Origin: an uncultured Spirochaetaceae bacterium | Lineage (GTDB): Bacteria > Spirochaetota > Spirochaetia > Treponematales > UBA12059 | Length of the DNA: 20,157 bases | Direction: 5' to 3' | Assembly (NCBI GenBank): GCA_938004315.1 | Contig: CALKWG010000524.1 | Span: 1-20,157, forward strand | In this document: positions 1 through 7,262 of the stretch, one piece after another | Layout: the number at the start of each line of letters is the position of its first letter | Position numbering within the stretch: the stretch's first letter is position 1 | Translations under genes and position numbers: made by a program | Notes under the pieces: model-generated | Seen by the model: only the letters and a program-made list of their open reading frames with translations | What the model was told of the DNA's origin: nothing | The model's database searches: none

Positions 1-1
1 G

Positions 2-1087
2 GTGGAGGAGCTCGTCGCGGCGGCGAAGGCGGCCGACGCCGATTCCATCATCTTCGACCGCCCCTTAAGCCCGGTGCAGCAGCGCAACTGGGAGAAAGCC
101 TCGGGGCTTTCGGTCTACGACCGCGCCGAGCTCATCATCAAGATCTTCGCCAGCCGCGCCCATACCAAGGAGGCGTCGCTCCAGGTGGAGGTCGCCAGGC
201 TCAAATATTTCCTGCCTCGCTTAAGCCACTCCAGCGAAGAGCTCGGCAGGCAGCGCGGCGGGCGCTACGGCACCAAGGGCTCGGGCGAGCAGAAGCTGGA
301 GCTGGACCGACGCAACATCTCCGAGCGCATAGAGCTCCTCGAGGCCGAGCTTCAGGAGATTCGTAAGACCCGCGCCGTGCAGCGCCGAAGGCGGGAGCGC
401 ATCCCCGTGCCGCGCGCCGCCATCGTCGGCTATACCAACGCCGGCAAGTCGAGCATCCTGAACGCCGTTACGCAGGCCGAGGTCCTGGCCGAGGATAAGC
501 TCTTCGCCACCCTCGACCCGACGACGCGTCGCCTGCAGACCCGCGGCGGCGTGGTGCTCGTGACCGACACGGTCGGCTTCGTCAGGAACCTGCCGCACGG
601 CCTCGTCGAGGCGTTCAAGGCGACGCTCGAGGAGGCCGCCGACGCGGACCTGCTCGTGCACGTGCTCGACGCGGCGGACCCCGAATCGGAGACCCATTTC
701 GAAACGACGCGGCGCGTCCTTACCGAAGTCGGCGCGGACACCTCGAAGACCGTCATCGTGTATAACAAGGTCGACAAGGTGGAGGGGCGCGAAGCGCTGG
801 AGTTCCTATCGCGGCGGCACCCCGACGCCGTCTTCTGCTCCGCCAAGACCGGCGAGGGCCTGGACGCGCTCAAGGAAGCTATCAACGCCGCCCTGCGCGC
901 GGGCGACCATGAGCTTAGGCTGCGTATTCCCCAGGCCGAGTACGCGCTCGTATCGCTTCTGTACCGCGAGGCGTCGGTCCTAAGCGAGGATCACGAAGAC
1001 GATGCGGTGCTCGTCTCTTGCCGCGTGCCCGACCGCCTACGATCCCGCGTCGAGCCTTACCTCGTCGACGAAAGCCATGTACATTAA
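2..1087 (+). CDS. hflX: GTPase HflX, 3' part (5' end cut by window edge)
   Basis: Ribosome-associated GTPase of the HflX family, which in other bacteria binds the 50S subunit and splits or rescues stalled ribosomes; expected to be cytosolic. The visible 361 residues hold the end of the N-terminal HflX domain (DRPLSPVQQRNWEKA near residue 20 and RAHTKEASLQVEVARLKY near 52), a coiled linker, then the G domain: G1 GYTNAGKS at 143-150, G3 DTVGF at 189-193, G4 NKVD at 255-258 and G5 SAK at 280-282. Family members have about 60-80 more N-terminal residues. The GTG at position 2 fits an internal valine of the family's GKVEEL segment, so the true start lies to the left of the window. The stop is TAA at 1085-1087. 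A plus-strand gene follows after 26 bases. The family call is secure. Confidence 0.95.
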   Translation: MEELVAAAKAADADSIIFDRPLSPVQQRNWEKASGLSVYDRAELIIKIFASRAHTKEASLQVEVARLKYFLPRLSHSSEELGRQRGGRYGTKGSGEQKLELDRRNISERIELLEAELQEIRKTRAVQRRRRERIPVPRAAIVGYTNAGKSSILNAVTQAEVLAEDKLFATLDPTTRRLQTRGGVVLVTDTVGFVRNLPHGLVEAFKATLEEAADADLLVHVLDAADPESETHFETTRRVLTEVGADTSKTVIVYNKVDKVEGREALEFLSRRHPDAVFCSAKTGEGLDALKEAINAALRAGDHELRLRIPQAEYALVSLLYREASVLSEDHEDDAVLVSCRVPDRLRSRVEPYLVDESHVH

Positions 1088-1107
1088 GGCATAAACGCCG
1101 ATATTAT
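1078..1107 (+). promoter_or_regulatory. Candidate leaderless promoter for the 1114 gene
   Basis: A -35-like TGTACA (1078-1083, 4 of 6 to TTGACA), an 18-base spacer and a -10-like TATTAT (1102-1107, 5 of 6 to TATAAT). The -10 ends 6 bases before the ATG at 1114, so transcription would begin at or next to the start codon. The only purine run, AGGGG at 1108-1112, is too close to the ATG to act as a Shine-Dalgarno sequence. The -35 overlaps the last codons of hflX. Confidence 0.45.
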
Positions 1108-1113
1108 AGGGGT

Positions 1114-2397
1114 ATGGAAAAGAAGAGCGCGCTTTTCATAGCCTTGGCCTTAGCCCTCGGGTTCGGCGCCGCCGCCCAGGGCTCTGAGGCCGATACGGTT
1201 TTCGCCCCCTACCCGTCCCGCCTTCGCGTCGGGGTGCGCGAGGACCTCGTGCTCATAAGCTGGGAGGACAGCCCCGACTTAAGCTCGGGTTACGTCATCT
1301 TCAGGCATAGCGCCGAGCCGAGCGCCGACAATTTCGCCGACGCCGTGATGATAGGCGACGCCGAGAGCGGCAGTCCGGCCTTCGAGTACCGGCCGCCGGA
1401 TGACGGCCCCTACTACTACTTCGTACTCGGCCGACCCGAATCCGGGGTCTACGAAGTCTTCATCCCCCTGCGGAACGCGAGCCTCGCGCCGATACGCGCG
1501 GAAGCCGCCGCGAGCCGGCCCGCGACGGCAACGCCCGGGACCGCCGCGCCGTCAGCCGCGCCGCAGCCGAGCGCCGTCCCCGTCGCCGGGGTGACCGCCC
1601 GCGTCGAAGGCGACGCCGTGCGCATAGGCTACGTCGCCGACGCGTCTCTCGGCCGCCTCGTGCTCTACCGCGGCACCGCTCCGTTCATGGACGCTCAGGC
1701 GCTCCTGAGCTCCACGATCGCCGCCGTCCTCCCAGCGGGATCCTCGGACTACGTCGATTACCCCATCCCGGGCATAGAATATTATTACGCCCTCGTGCCC
1801 GAGCGCGAGCTCCTAGGCGGGCGCCTGGGCGTCGAGCCCGGACGGAACGCTACGCAGAGCCCCGTCCTCATCCCGGCCGGCCTGTATCGCGTGGGGCTTC
1901 CGAGCTCGACGAGTTACGCGCGTTCGGCGCCGCTGCCCTTCCTCGTGCTGACGAGGCGCGTAACCGACGCCGACCCGCTCATCCGAGAGGATCTAGCCCC
2001 GCAGGCTCGCTCTGTTTCGGCCGCGACCGAGAAGGCGATAGCCTCGCTCGTCGCCTCCGCGGGCTTAGCGCCGAGCTTCTCGCGGCCGGCCATCACGATC
2101 TTCCCCGAAGATTTAAAGACGAGCCCGAGCTCCGACTTCAGCCTCTATACGATCAGCGCCGGCAGTTTGGCGCGCGGCAATTACGAGCAGGCCGCGCGGG
2201 AGCTGAACCTGTACCTCTCGCTGCCGCGCTCGCCGGCGGCGACGGCGCGGGCGCGCTTCTACCGCGGCCAGGCGCTGGCCATGACCGGCGCCTGGCGCGA
2301 GGCCTTCTTCGAGCTCCTGCGCGCCGAGGATAGCCATTACCTTGCCGTACAGCCCTGGCTGGATTACGTGCTCTTCAAGCTATCGAGCGGACTCTAA
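1114..2397 (+). CDS. Exported protein with two Fn3-like domains and a TPR-like C terminus; function unknown
   Basis: I do not recognise a named family. The 427-residue product starts with a basic n-region (MEKKS) and a hydrophobic stretch to about residue 20 ending in AAAQ, so a signal peptide and export are likely. Residues of about 27-117 look like a fibronectin-III-type beta domain (YPSRLRVGVREDLVLISWED, later YYYFVLG). An Ala/Pro-rich linker follows, then a second similar domain to about residue 245 (GDAVRIGYV, later YYYALVPE). The last 90 residues are helical and TPR-like (GNYEQAARELNLYLSL, RARFYRGQALAMTGAWREA). No catalytic motif is visible. The ATG at 1114 was chosen because the reading frame upstream is arginine-rich and overlaps hflX, while the signal peptide begins here. 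The gene converges on galM with a 14-base gap and no hairpin between them. A periplasmic binding or scaffold role is possible but is only a guess. Confidence 0.8.
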   Translation: MEKKSALFIALALALGFGAAAQGSEADTVFAPYPSRLRVGVREDLVLISWEDSPDLSSGYVIFRHSAEPSADNFADAVMIGDAESGSPAFEYRPPDDGPYYYFVLGRPESGVYEVFIPLRNASLAPIRAEAAASRPATATPGTAAPSAAPQPSAVPVAGVTARVEGDAVRIGYVADASLGRLVLYRGTAPFMDAQALLSSTIAAVLPAGSSDYVDYPIPGIEYYYALVPERELLGGRLGVEPGRNATQSPVLIPAGLYRVGLPSSTSYARSAPLPFLVLTRRVTDADPLIREDLAPQARSVSAATEKAIASLVASAGLAPSFSRPAITIFPEDLKTSPSSDFSLYTISAGSLARGNYEQAARELNLYLSLPRSPAATARARFYRGQALAMTGAWREAFFELLRAEDSHYLAVQPWLDYVLFKLSSGL

Positions 2398-2411
2398 GGC
2401 CTACCCGACGT

Positions 2412-3500
2412 TCAGCTGCGTTCCGAGCGCCGCATAGGCGACGCTAGGTAGGCGACGGCATGGCGATATGGCCTATCGGGCCCGAAGACGCAGCCGGGGA
2501 ATTCGCCGTGGTTAGGTCCGTCTGGGTAGTACGACGGCTCGACGCACAGTCCGGCGAAAGCCTCTGCCGAGCGCGCCGCCCCGGTCCCGCCGGGGCGATT
2601 ATCGCGTAGGGGCGTCCCCCGTAGGGATTTACCCGTATAGAACTGCGCGCCGGGGAGATCGCTATAGACCTCGAGCTTCATGTCCCGGGCGCCTGAGCCG
2701 ATCGAGGCCAGGTGCCGAAGCCCGTCCCAATCATGCCACGCCCCCGGGACCGAAGCGTCGAATTCGTAATAGCGGTCGATGCCGCCCAAGAGGCGCAAAG
2801 CCGGCTCGAGGCTCGAAGGCGTCCTGAAATCGTCCGGCCCCCCCGCCAAGGCGACGCGGCGGCCAGTGGGGATGAGGCCGTCGTCGAGCTCGAGATAGCT
2901 CGAGGACCTGAGCGCGACGAGATGGCCGGCGACCGTCTCGCCGCCGTCCAGGTTGAAGTAGGCGTGGCCGGTCATCGACAGGGGCGTCTGAAGCTCCGCG
3001 TCGGCGCGGTGCTCGATCTTGAGGAAGCCTTCTTCGTCGAGCGTATAGCGGACGACGAAGGCTACGCGCCCGGGGTATCCCCCTTCCCCGTCGGGGCTAT
3101 CGTAGCGGAACTCGGCGCGGGCGCGGCCGCCCTCGACCCACGCGCGACCTGACCAGGCGCGCCAGGAAAGCCCCATGGCGCCTCCGTGCAGCTGGTTCGG
3201 CCCGTCGTTCGCGTCCAGTCTATAGCGACGGCCGTCGAGTAGGAACGACGCGTCGGCTATCCTGTTGGCGTAACGCCCGACGGTCGCCCCGAAGAACGAC
3301 GGGTTGCCGGCGTAGGCGCCCTCGTCATAGGGAGCGACGATCAGTTCCCGCTCGGCGCCTTCGGCGTCCGGCGCGCGATACGAAAGCAAGGCGGCCCCGA
3401 GCTCTGAAAATTCGGCGGCGTAGCGCCCTGCCCGCGCGCAGAATACGCGACCGAGCCCCGCCCCGGCTCCGGCCAGGGGGCGCTCACGTATCTCAAACAC
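2412..3500 (-). CDS. galM: Aldose 1-epimerase (mutarotase)
   Basis: Interconverts the alpha and beta anomers of aldoses such as galactose and glucose, normally in the cytosol. Counted from the GTG at 3500, the 362-residue product shows the family signature in order: GRYANRI near 75, NQLHGG with the substrate-binding His at 105, TGHAYFNL with the catalytic acid His at 179, an Asp in IDRYYEF at 242, and CVEPSYYPDGPNH with the catalytic base Glu at 321. All key residues are present. I chose the GTG at 3500 over the first ATG upstream (3557) because GGGAG lies 7 bases before it, the length then fits the family (about 340-360), and the extra 19 residues would be family-unlike. The start overlaps the preceding SDR gene by 8 bases (GTGTTTGA), implying translational coupling. 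It is the last gene of the minus-strand run. Confidence 0.9.
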   Translation of the reverse strand: MFEIRERPLAGAGAGLGRVFCARAGRYAAEFSELGAALLSYRAPDAEGAERELIVAPYDEGAYAGNPSFFGATVGRYANRIADASFLLDGRRYRLDANDGPNQLHGGAMGLSWRAWSGRAWVEGGRARAEFRYDSPDGEGGYPGRVAFVVRYTLDEEGFLKIEHRADAELQTPLSMTGHAYFNLDGGETVAGHLVALRSSSYLELDDGLIPTGRRVALAGGPDDFRTPSSLEPALRLLGGIDRYYEFDASVPGAWHDWDGLRHLASIGSGARDMKLEVYSDLPGAQFYTGKSLRGTPLRDNRPGGTGAARSAEAFAGLCVEPSYYPDGPNHGEFPGCVFGPDRPYRHAVAYLASPMRRSERS

Positions 3501-4347
3501 GGTCCGGCTCCCGGCTCGGGGTTTTGACGCCGTAGTAGGCCATGATGAGAAGCTCAAAGAGGCGATCGGGGATTATACGGCGAATAAGCGGCGCGAGCCG
3601 CTGCGCCGCGCTCCCTACGGTATAGCGCGGGGCTAGGCGACGGGCCGAGATCAGAGCATAGACGAGCTTGGCGATCTCGATGGGATGAGCCCCGTAGCGC
3701 TCGTCGGTTTCAGCCTTGCTGAGCGCCGCGCGGGCGGCCTCGGCGTAGGGGCTAGCTTCAAGGCCGCCGAAGCGGACGCGGGCGGCGGTGAAGCCCGACC
3801 TGAAATCGCCGGGTTCTATAATCGTAAGCTCTATCCCTTCGACGGCCAGCTCCATGCGCATCGCCTCGGCCAGGCCTTCCAAGGCGAACTTGCTGGCGGA
3901 GTAGAGGCCTTGGAACGGCAGGCCGATCCGGCCGGCGATGGAGCCCATGAGCGCGATGCGCGGCCGCTCGGAGCGCCGTAGATAGGGCAAGGCGGCCTGG
4001 ATGAGCTTCAAGGCGCCGATGACGTTGACCTCGAGCTGCTTCCGAGCCTGATCGAGGGGCGTCTCGATCGCAGGGCCTGCTAGGCCGAAGCCGGCGTTGC
4101 AGAGGAGGAAATCGATACGCCCCTCCCTCTCGCCGACGAGGCGAACGGCCTCGGCGACGGAGGCGTCGTCCTCGAGGTCCATGGGGACGAGCTGGAAGAA
4201 TTCGTCGGCCCGGCGCTCGACCTTCTCGGGCTCCCGGCTCGTCCCGTAGACCGCGAAGTTCCTCTTCGCCGCATAGGCGGCGCAGGCGTTCCCTATCCCG
4301 CTCGAAGCGCCGCTTACGAAGACGACGGGCCGCGCGGGGCTAGGCAC
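3493..4347 (-). CDS. Short-chain dehydrogenase/reductase (SDR, classical type)
   Basis: NAD(P)-dependent oxidoreductase of unknown substrate, cytosolic. The 284-residue product begins with a Rossmann beta strand and the cofactor motif GASSGIG at residues 13-19. It then shows MDLED near 58, CNAGFG with NAG at 84-86, VNVIG at 107-111, the catalytic Ser in MGSIAG at 136, and YSASK with Tyr149 and Lys153. The IIEPGDFRSGF segment after the active site is typical of SDR5C-like enzymes. The start is placed at the GTG at 4347, preceded by GGGGAGG with a 5-base spacer. The longer frame to 4464 would run deep into the upstream kinase-like gene and is Ser/Thr/Pro-rich filler. It overlaps the upstream stop by 8 bases (GTGCCTAG). 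Position between the kinase-like gene and galM does not fix a substrate. Confidence 0.88.
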   Translation of the reverse strand: MPSPARPVVFVSGASSGIGNACAAYAAKRNFAVYGTSREPEKVERRADEFFQLVPMDLEDDASVAEAVRLVGEREGRIDFLLCNAGFGLAGPAIETPLDQARKQLEVNVIGALKLIQAALPYLRRSERPRIALMGSIAGRIGLPFQGLYSASKFALEGLAEAMRMELAVEGIELTIIEPGDFRSGFTAARVRFGGLEASPYAEAARAALSKAETDERYGAHPIEIAKLVYALISARRLAPRYTVGSAAQRLAPLIRRIIPDRLFELLIMAYYGVKTPSREPDRV

Positions 4348-4900
4348 GCGCGCCTCCCCGCTCGCCGCCCGGGCCGGGCAACGCGGCGATGATGATGTCG
4401 GCGATGCGGTCGGGCCGTAAGCGCTCGGTATTGATGATGAGGTCGGCGAAATCGTAGCGGTCATTATCGATGCCGTAGAGGGACAGGTAGCGCTCGCGGT
4501 CCGCGTGGTCGCGGCGCCTCGTGAACTCGAGCACCGCCTCGGCCTCGCCGCCCTCGCGGGTCCTAATCCGCTCGGCCCTGACTTCTCCCGAGGCGTAGAG
4601 GTAGACCTTGAGCTCGGCCTCGCGGACGAGCCAGATGGCCAAGCGCGAGCCGATGACGCAATCGGCCTCCTGGGCTAAGGCCACCTGCCGCTCGTCGACT
4701 CGCCGATCGTACGAGGTGTCGGTACGAGCCAACTCGAGCAGCCGGGGGAACTCGATGCCCAGCTCGTCGGCCATCGTGTGGAAGGTATAATTGACGAGCC
4801 TCCGTTTCAGGCGATCGGCGACGAGCTTGGAAACCGTCGAATTGCCGCAGCCGCTCTTTCCCGAGATGGCTATAATCCTACTGGCGTTGGTATCGGACAT
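4340..4900 (-). CDS. Cytidylate-kinase-like P-loop protein with an altered Walker A
   Basis: A 186-residue P-loop NMP-kinase-like protein of the kind annotated as CMP kinase-like in spirochaetes. Residues 9-24 read IIAISGKSGCGNSTVS: the P-loop skeleton is present, but the usual GK[ST] lysine is Asn20, and a lysine (Lys15) sits early in the loop instead. Further on are NYTFHTMADELG (37-48), VIGSRLAIWL, where a canonical NMP kinase has its Walker B-like strand, an Arg-rich lid region (VRAERIRTREGG, TRRRDHADRERYLSLYG) and YDFADLIINTERL, common in this family. AGGAG lies 6 bases before the ATG. It starts 9 bases after yicC, the position where many bacteria carry gmk. Phosphorylation of CMP/dCMP is the family expectation; activity with Asn20 is uncertain. 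Confidence 0.75.
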   Translation of the reverse strand: MSDTNASRIIAISGKSGCGNSTVSKLVADRLKRRLVNYTFHTMADELGIEFPRLLELARTDTSYDRRVDERQVALAQEADCVIGSRLAIWLVREAELKVYLYASGEVRAERIRTREGGEAEAVLEFTRRRDHADRERYLSLYGIDNDRYDFADLIINTERLRPDRIADIIIAALPGPGGERGGARA

Positions 4901-4909
4901 CGGGCGCTC

Positions 4910-5776
4910 CTATTCGACGTTACGGGCCTGCTCGCGCAGGTTCTCTATGGCGTCCTTCATGCGTATCACCGCGTGGGTAACCTCCACCATGGCGCTCTTG
5001 GAACCGATGGTATTCGCCTCGCGGTTCAACTCCTGGCAGATGAAATCCAGCTTCTTCCCGCACTGGTCCTCGTCCATGGCGGCCCTGAACGCGGCGATAT
5101 GCGAGCGCAGGCGCACGAGCTCTTCGTTGATGGTGTGCTTCGCGAGGTAGGCGGCGAGCTCCTGCAGGATACGCGCTTCGTCGGCCAGGTCGCCCAGCAC
5201 CTCTTGGAAACGGCGACGCAGCTCCGAAAGGAGCGCGGCCTCTAGGCCTTGGGCGCGCTCGCCTATCTCCCCGACGGCGGCTTCGACGGCGCGTAGCTGC
5301 TCCTCCAAGTCGGCGCGTATGGCCGCGCCTTCGCGTTCTCGCTCGGCCTCGAACGCGTCAAGGCAGGCGTCTAAGGCGGGCTCTATGAGCGACCAAAGCC
5401 GCCCCTCGTCCTGCCCGCGGTGGAAACCGACGATGCCCTCGAAGGCCAGGAGTTGTTGGAGCCGCAGCGGTTCCTCTATGGCGCAGGCTTTAGCTAGGCC
5501 GCGAAGGGCATCGGCCAAGGCGACCGCCGCGGCAGTGTCGACCCTAAGCTCGATCGGCAGGTCGCCGCCGCTGGCCTTCAGGCTGAAATCCAGCTTCCCG
5601 CGTCGGACGCGGGACTCGATGCGCTCGCGAACGAGGCGTTCATAGGCGGCCATGGAGCTTGGCATGGCGACGCTCAGCTCGAGGTATCGGTTATTCAGGG
5701 CTTTCAAGCTTAGTTGCGCTTGAAGCTCCTGGGCTTCGATGCGCGCGAAACCGTAGCCGGTCATGCTCTTAACCAT
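4910..5776 (-). CDS. yicC: YicC family endoribonuclease
   Basis: Member of the YicC/YloC family, which has been reported to act as an endoribonuclease in E. coli and Bacillus; cytosolic. The 288-residue product begins MVKSMTGYGFAR, the diagnostic N terminus, followed by LNNRYLELSVAMPSS and a long helical middle. It ends with the conserved C-terminal (DUF1732) block KLDFICQELNREANTIGSKS and the segment after it. The length matches the family (about 290). The start at 5776 is supported by AAAGGA about 5 bases upstream and by the MxxSMTGYG motif; a longer frame reaching 5821 overlaps murC. Only 2 bases separate it from the murC stop and 9 bases from the next gene, so it is translated from a murC-yicC-kinase-like transcript. 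Confidence 0.95.
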   Translation of the reverse strand: MVKSMTGYGFARIEAQELQAQLSLKALNNRYLELSVAMPSSMAAYERLVRERIESRVRRGKLDFSLKASGGDLPIELRVDTAAAVALADALRGLAKACAIEEPLRLQQLLAFEGIVGFHRGQDEGRLWSLIEPALDACLDAFEAEREREGAAIRADLEEQLRAVEAAVGEIGERAQGLEAALLSELRRRFQEVLGDLADEARILQELAAYLAKHTINEELVRLRSHIAAFRAAMDEDQCGKKLDFICQELNREANTIGSKSAMVEVTHAVIRMKDAIENLREQARNVE

Positions 5777-5778
5777 GT

Positions 5779-7215
5779 CTATCCTTTCATCTTCGCGTAG
5801 AGCTCGGCGCCCAAGATCCAATTGTCGCCGGCGCCCATGGTGATGAAGAGGTCGCCGGGCCTCAGCTCCTTCGCCACGGCTTCGGCCGCCTCCAGAGGCT
5901 CGTGGACATAGCGAGCGTCGACCCCATGCTTCCGTATCGCGTCGCAGAGCGAGCGCCCGTCTATACCGGGCATGGGCGCCTCGCGCGCGGATGCGTAGAT
6001 CTTATTGCAGTATAGGAGCTTCGCGTCGCCGAAGGCGCCGGCGAAATCGTCGAATAAGGCGGAGGTGCGGCTGTAGGTATGGGACATGAAGTCGACTACG
6101 AGGCGCCGATCAGGGTAGAATTCCCTGAGCCCGGCGAGCGTCGCTTTGATAGCAGCCGGATGATGGGCATAGTCGTCCATGAACAGGATCCCGCGCGCCT
6201 CGCCTACGATCTCAGAGCGCCGCTTGGTGCCGGCGAACGCCTCCAAGGCGGCGCGCGCCGCCTCTAGGCGAGTTTCCCCGCCGGCGAGCCCGGCTTCGTC
6301 CGCCAAGGCGAAGCAGAGGGCCAGCGCCGCGGCCGCGTTCAGGGCCAGATGCCGGCCGGGCACGCGGAGCGCGAAGGCTTTGTCGGATAGCCCGAGGGTA
6401 AAGCGCGCCCGCTCGTCCCGTACTTCGTACGAACGTATGGCGTAGGGGCCGCTCGCCTTGAAGCCGTAGGGTATCAGGCGCAAGTCCGGCCTGCGGCCCG
6501 TCGCGAGAGCGGCGGCCTCGGCCGCGCCCGGATCGTCGGCGCAATAGATGAGGAGCCCGTTCGTCGGGAGCCTATCGATATAGTCGACGAAGGCCGACAG
6601 GATGGAGGCGTAGTCGGGATAATAATCCTGATGGTCGCTCTCGACGCTCGTCAGCACGATACGCCGCGGCGAAAAACGCATGAAGTGCCGTCGGTACTCG
6701 CAGGTCTCGGCGATAAAAAAGCGGTCGCCGCCACGCCAGGTACAGCGTCCGCCGAAGGAGCTAACCGCGCTGCCGGCGAGGGCTGTGGCAGCCAGGCCCA
6801 GTCCCTTGGCGACGGCGCCGGCCATGGCCGTAGTCGTGGTCTTACCGTGTACGCCGGCTATGCCCGACGAATCCATGCTCGCAGAGTATGCGCCGAGGGC
6901 CTCCGGATAGTTCATGACGCGAACGCCCCGCTCGGCCGCCCGAAGAAGCTCAGGATGCGCGTCGGGACGGTACGCCGCCGAATGCACGACCAGGTCGAGC
7001 TCCGCGCCCACGTTATCCGCGTCGAAGGGCGCGGCGACTATGCCCAGGCTCTCGAGGATGGCGTCCGTGTAGAAACGCTCCGCGACGTCGGAGCCGCTGA
7101 CGCGAGCCCCGGCCGCGACGAAGAGCTCGGCGAGCGCGCACATACCCGTGCCTTTAACGCCGACGAAATGGGCCCGAAGCCCTCGGAGCTCGGGCGACAC
7201 GCTGGGATTGGACAT
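5779..7215 (-). CDS. murC: UDP-N-acetylmuramate--L-alanine ligase (MurC)
   Basis: ATP-dependent ligase that adds L-alanine to UDP-MurNAc, the first peptide step of peptidoglycan precursor synthesis in the cytosol. The 478-residue product has the N-terminal Rossmann motif HFVGVKGTGMCALAEL (from residue 16), the ATP P-loop GVHGKTTTT at about 121-129, CEYRRHF and ESDHQDYYPD in the central domain (Glu/His region near 192-200), DYAHHP at 348-353 and MGAGDNW at 460-466. These mark a MurC/Mpl-type Mur ligase, and GVKGTGM is the form seen in MurC-like proteins of spirochaetes and some Firmicutes. Mpl, which recycles tripeptide, is the main alternative. The ATG at 7215 is preferred over an in-frame TTG at 7251. 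No Shine-Dalgarno sequence precedes it, but a -10-like box does. It lies 47 bases downstream of the GH57 gene. Confidence 0.9.
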   Translation of the reverse strand: MSNPSVSPELRGLRAHFVGVKGTGMCALAELFVAAGARVSGSDVAERFYTDAILESLGIVAAPFDADNVGAELDLVVHSAAYRPDAHPELLRAAERGVRVMNYPEALGAYSASMDSSGIAGVHGKTTTTAMAGAVAKGLGLAATALAGSAVSSFGGRCTWRGGDRFFIAETCEYRRHFMRFSPRRIVLTSVESDHQDYYPDYASILSAFVDYIDRLPTNGLLIYCADDPGAAEAAALATGRRPDLRLIPYGFKASGPYAIRSYEVRDERARFTLGLSDKAFALRVPGRHLALNAAAALALCFALADEAGLAGGETRLEAARAALEAFAGTKRRSEIVGEARGILFMDDYAHHPAAIKATLAGLREFYPDRRLVVDFMSHTYSRTSALFDDFAGAFGDAKLLYCNKIYASAREAPMPGIDGRSLCDAIRKHGVDARYVHEPLEAAEAVAKELRPGDLFITMGAGDNWILGAELYAKMKG

Positions 7216-7221
7216 GCCGGC

Positions 7222-7251
7222 AGTGTACACCGGGGGACGGGGTCGATGCAA
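7222..7251 (-). promoter_or_regulatory. Candidate leaderless promoter for murC
   Basis: Read on the minus strand: TTGCAT at 7251-7246 (3 of 6 to TTGACA), an 18-base spacer, and TACACT at 7227-7222 (4 of 6, TANNNT form). The -10 ends 6 bases before the ATG at 7215. No purine-rich ribosome-binding site lies in those 6 bases (GCCGGC) or just upstream. It would give murC and its downstream genes transcription independent of the GH57 gene. Confidence 0.35.
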
Positions 7252-7262
7252 CGAAGCGCGGA

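Noticed and set aside
2..4. GTG at position 2 as the hflX start
   Set aside because: The family has 60-80 more residues upstream, and this codon fits the internal valine of the GKVEEL segment.
7216..7251. TTG start for murC 12 codons upstream
   Set aside because: The extension is Pro/Arg-rich and unlike MurC N termini, and it overlaps the likely promoter. The ATG at 7215 fits the family.
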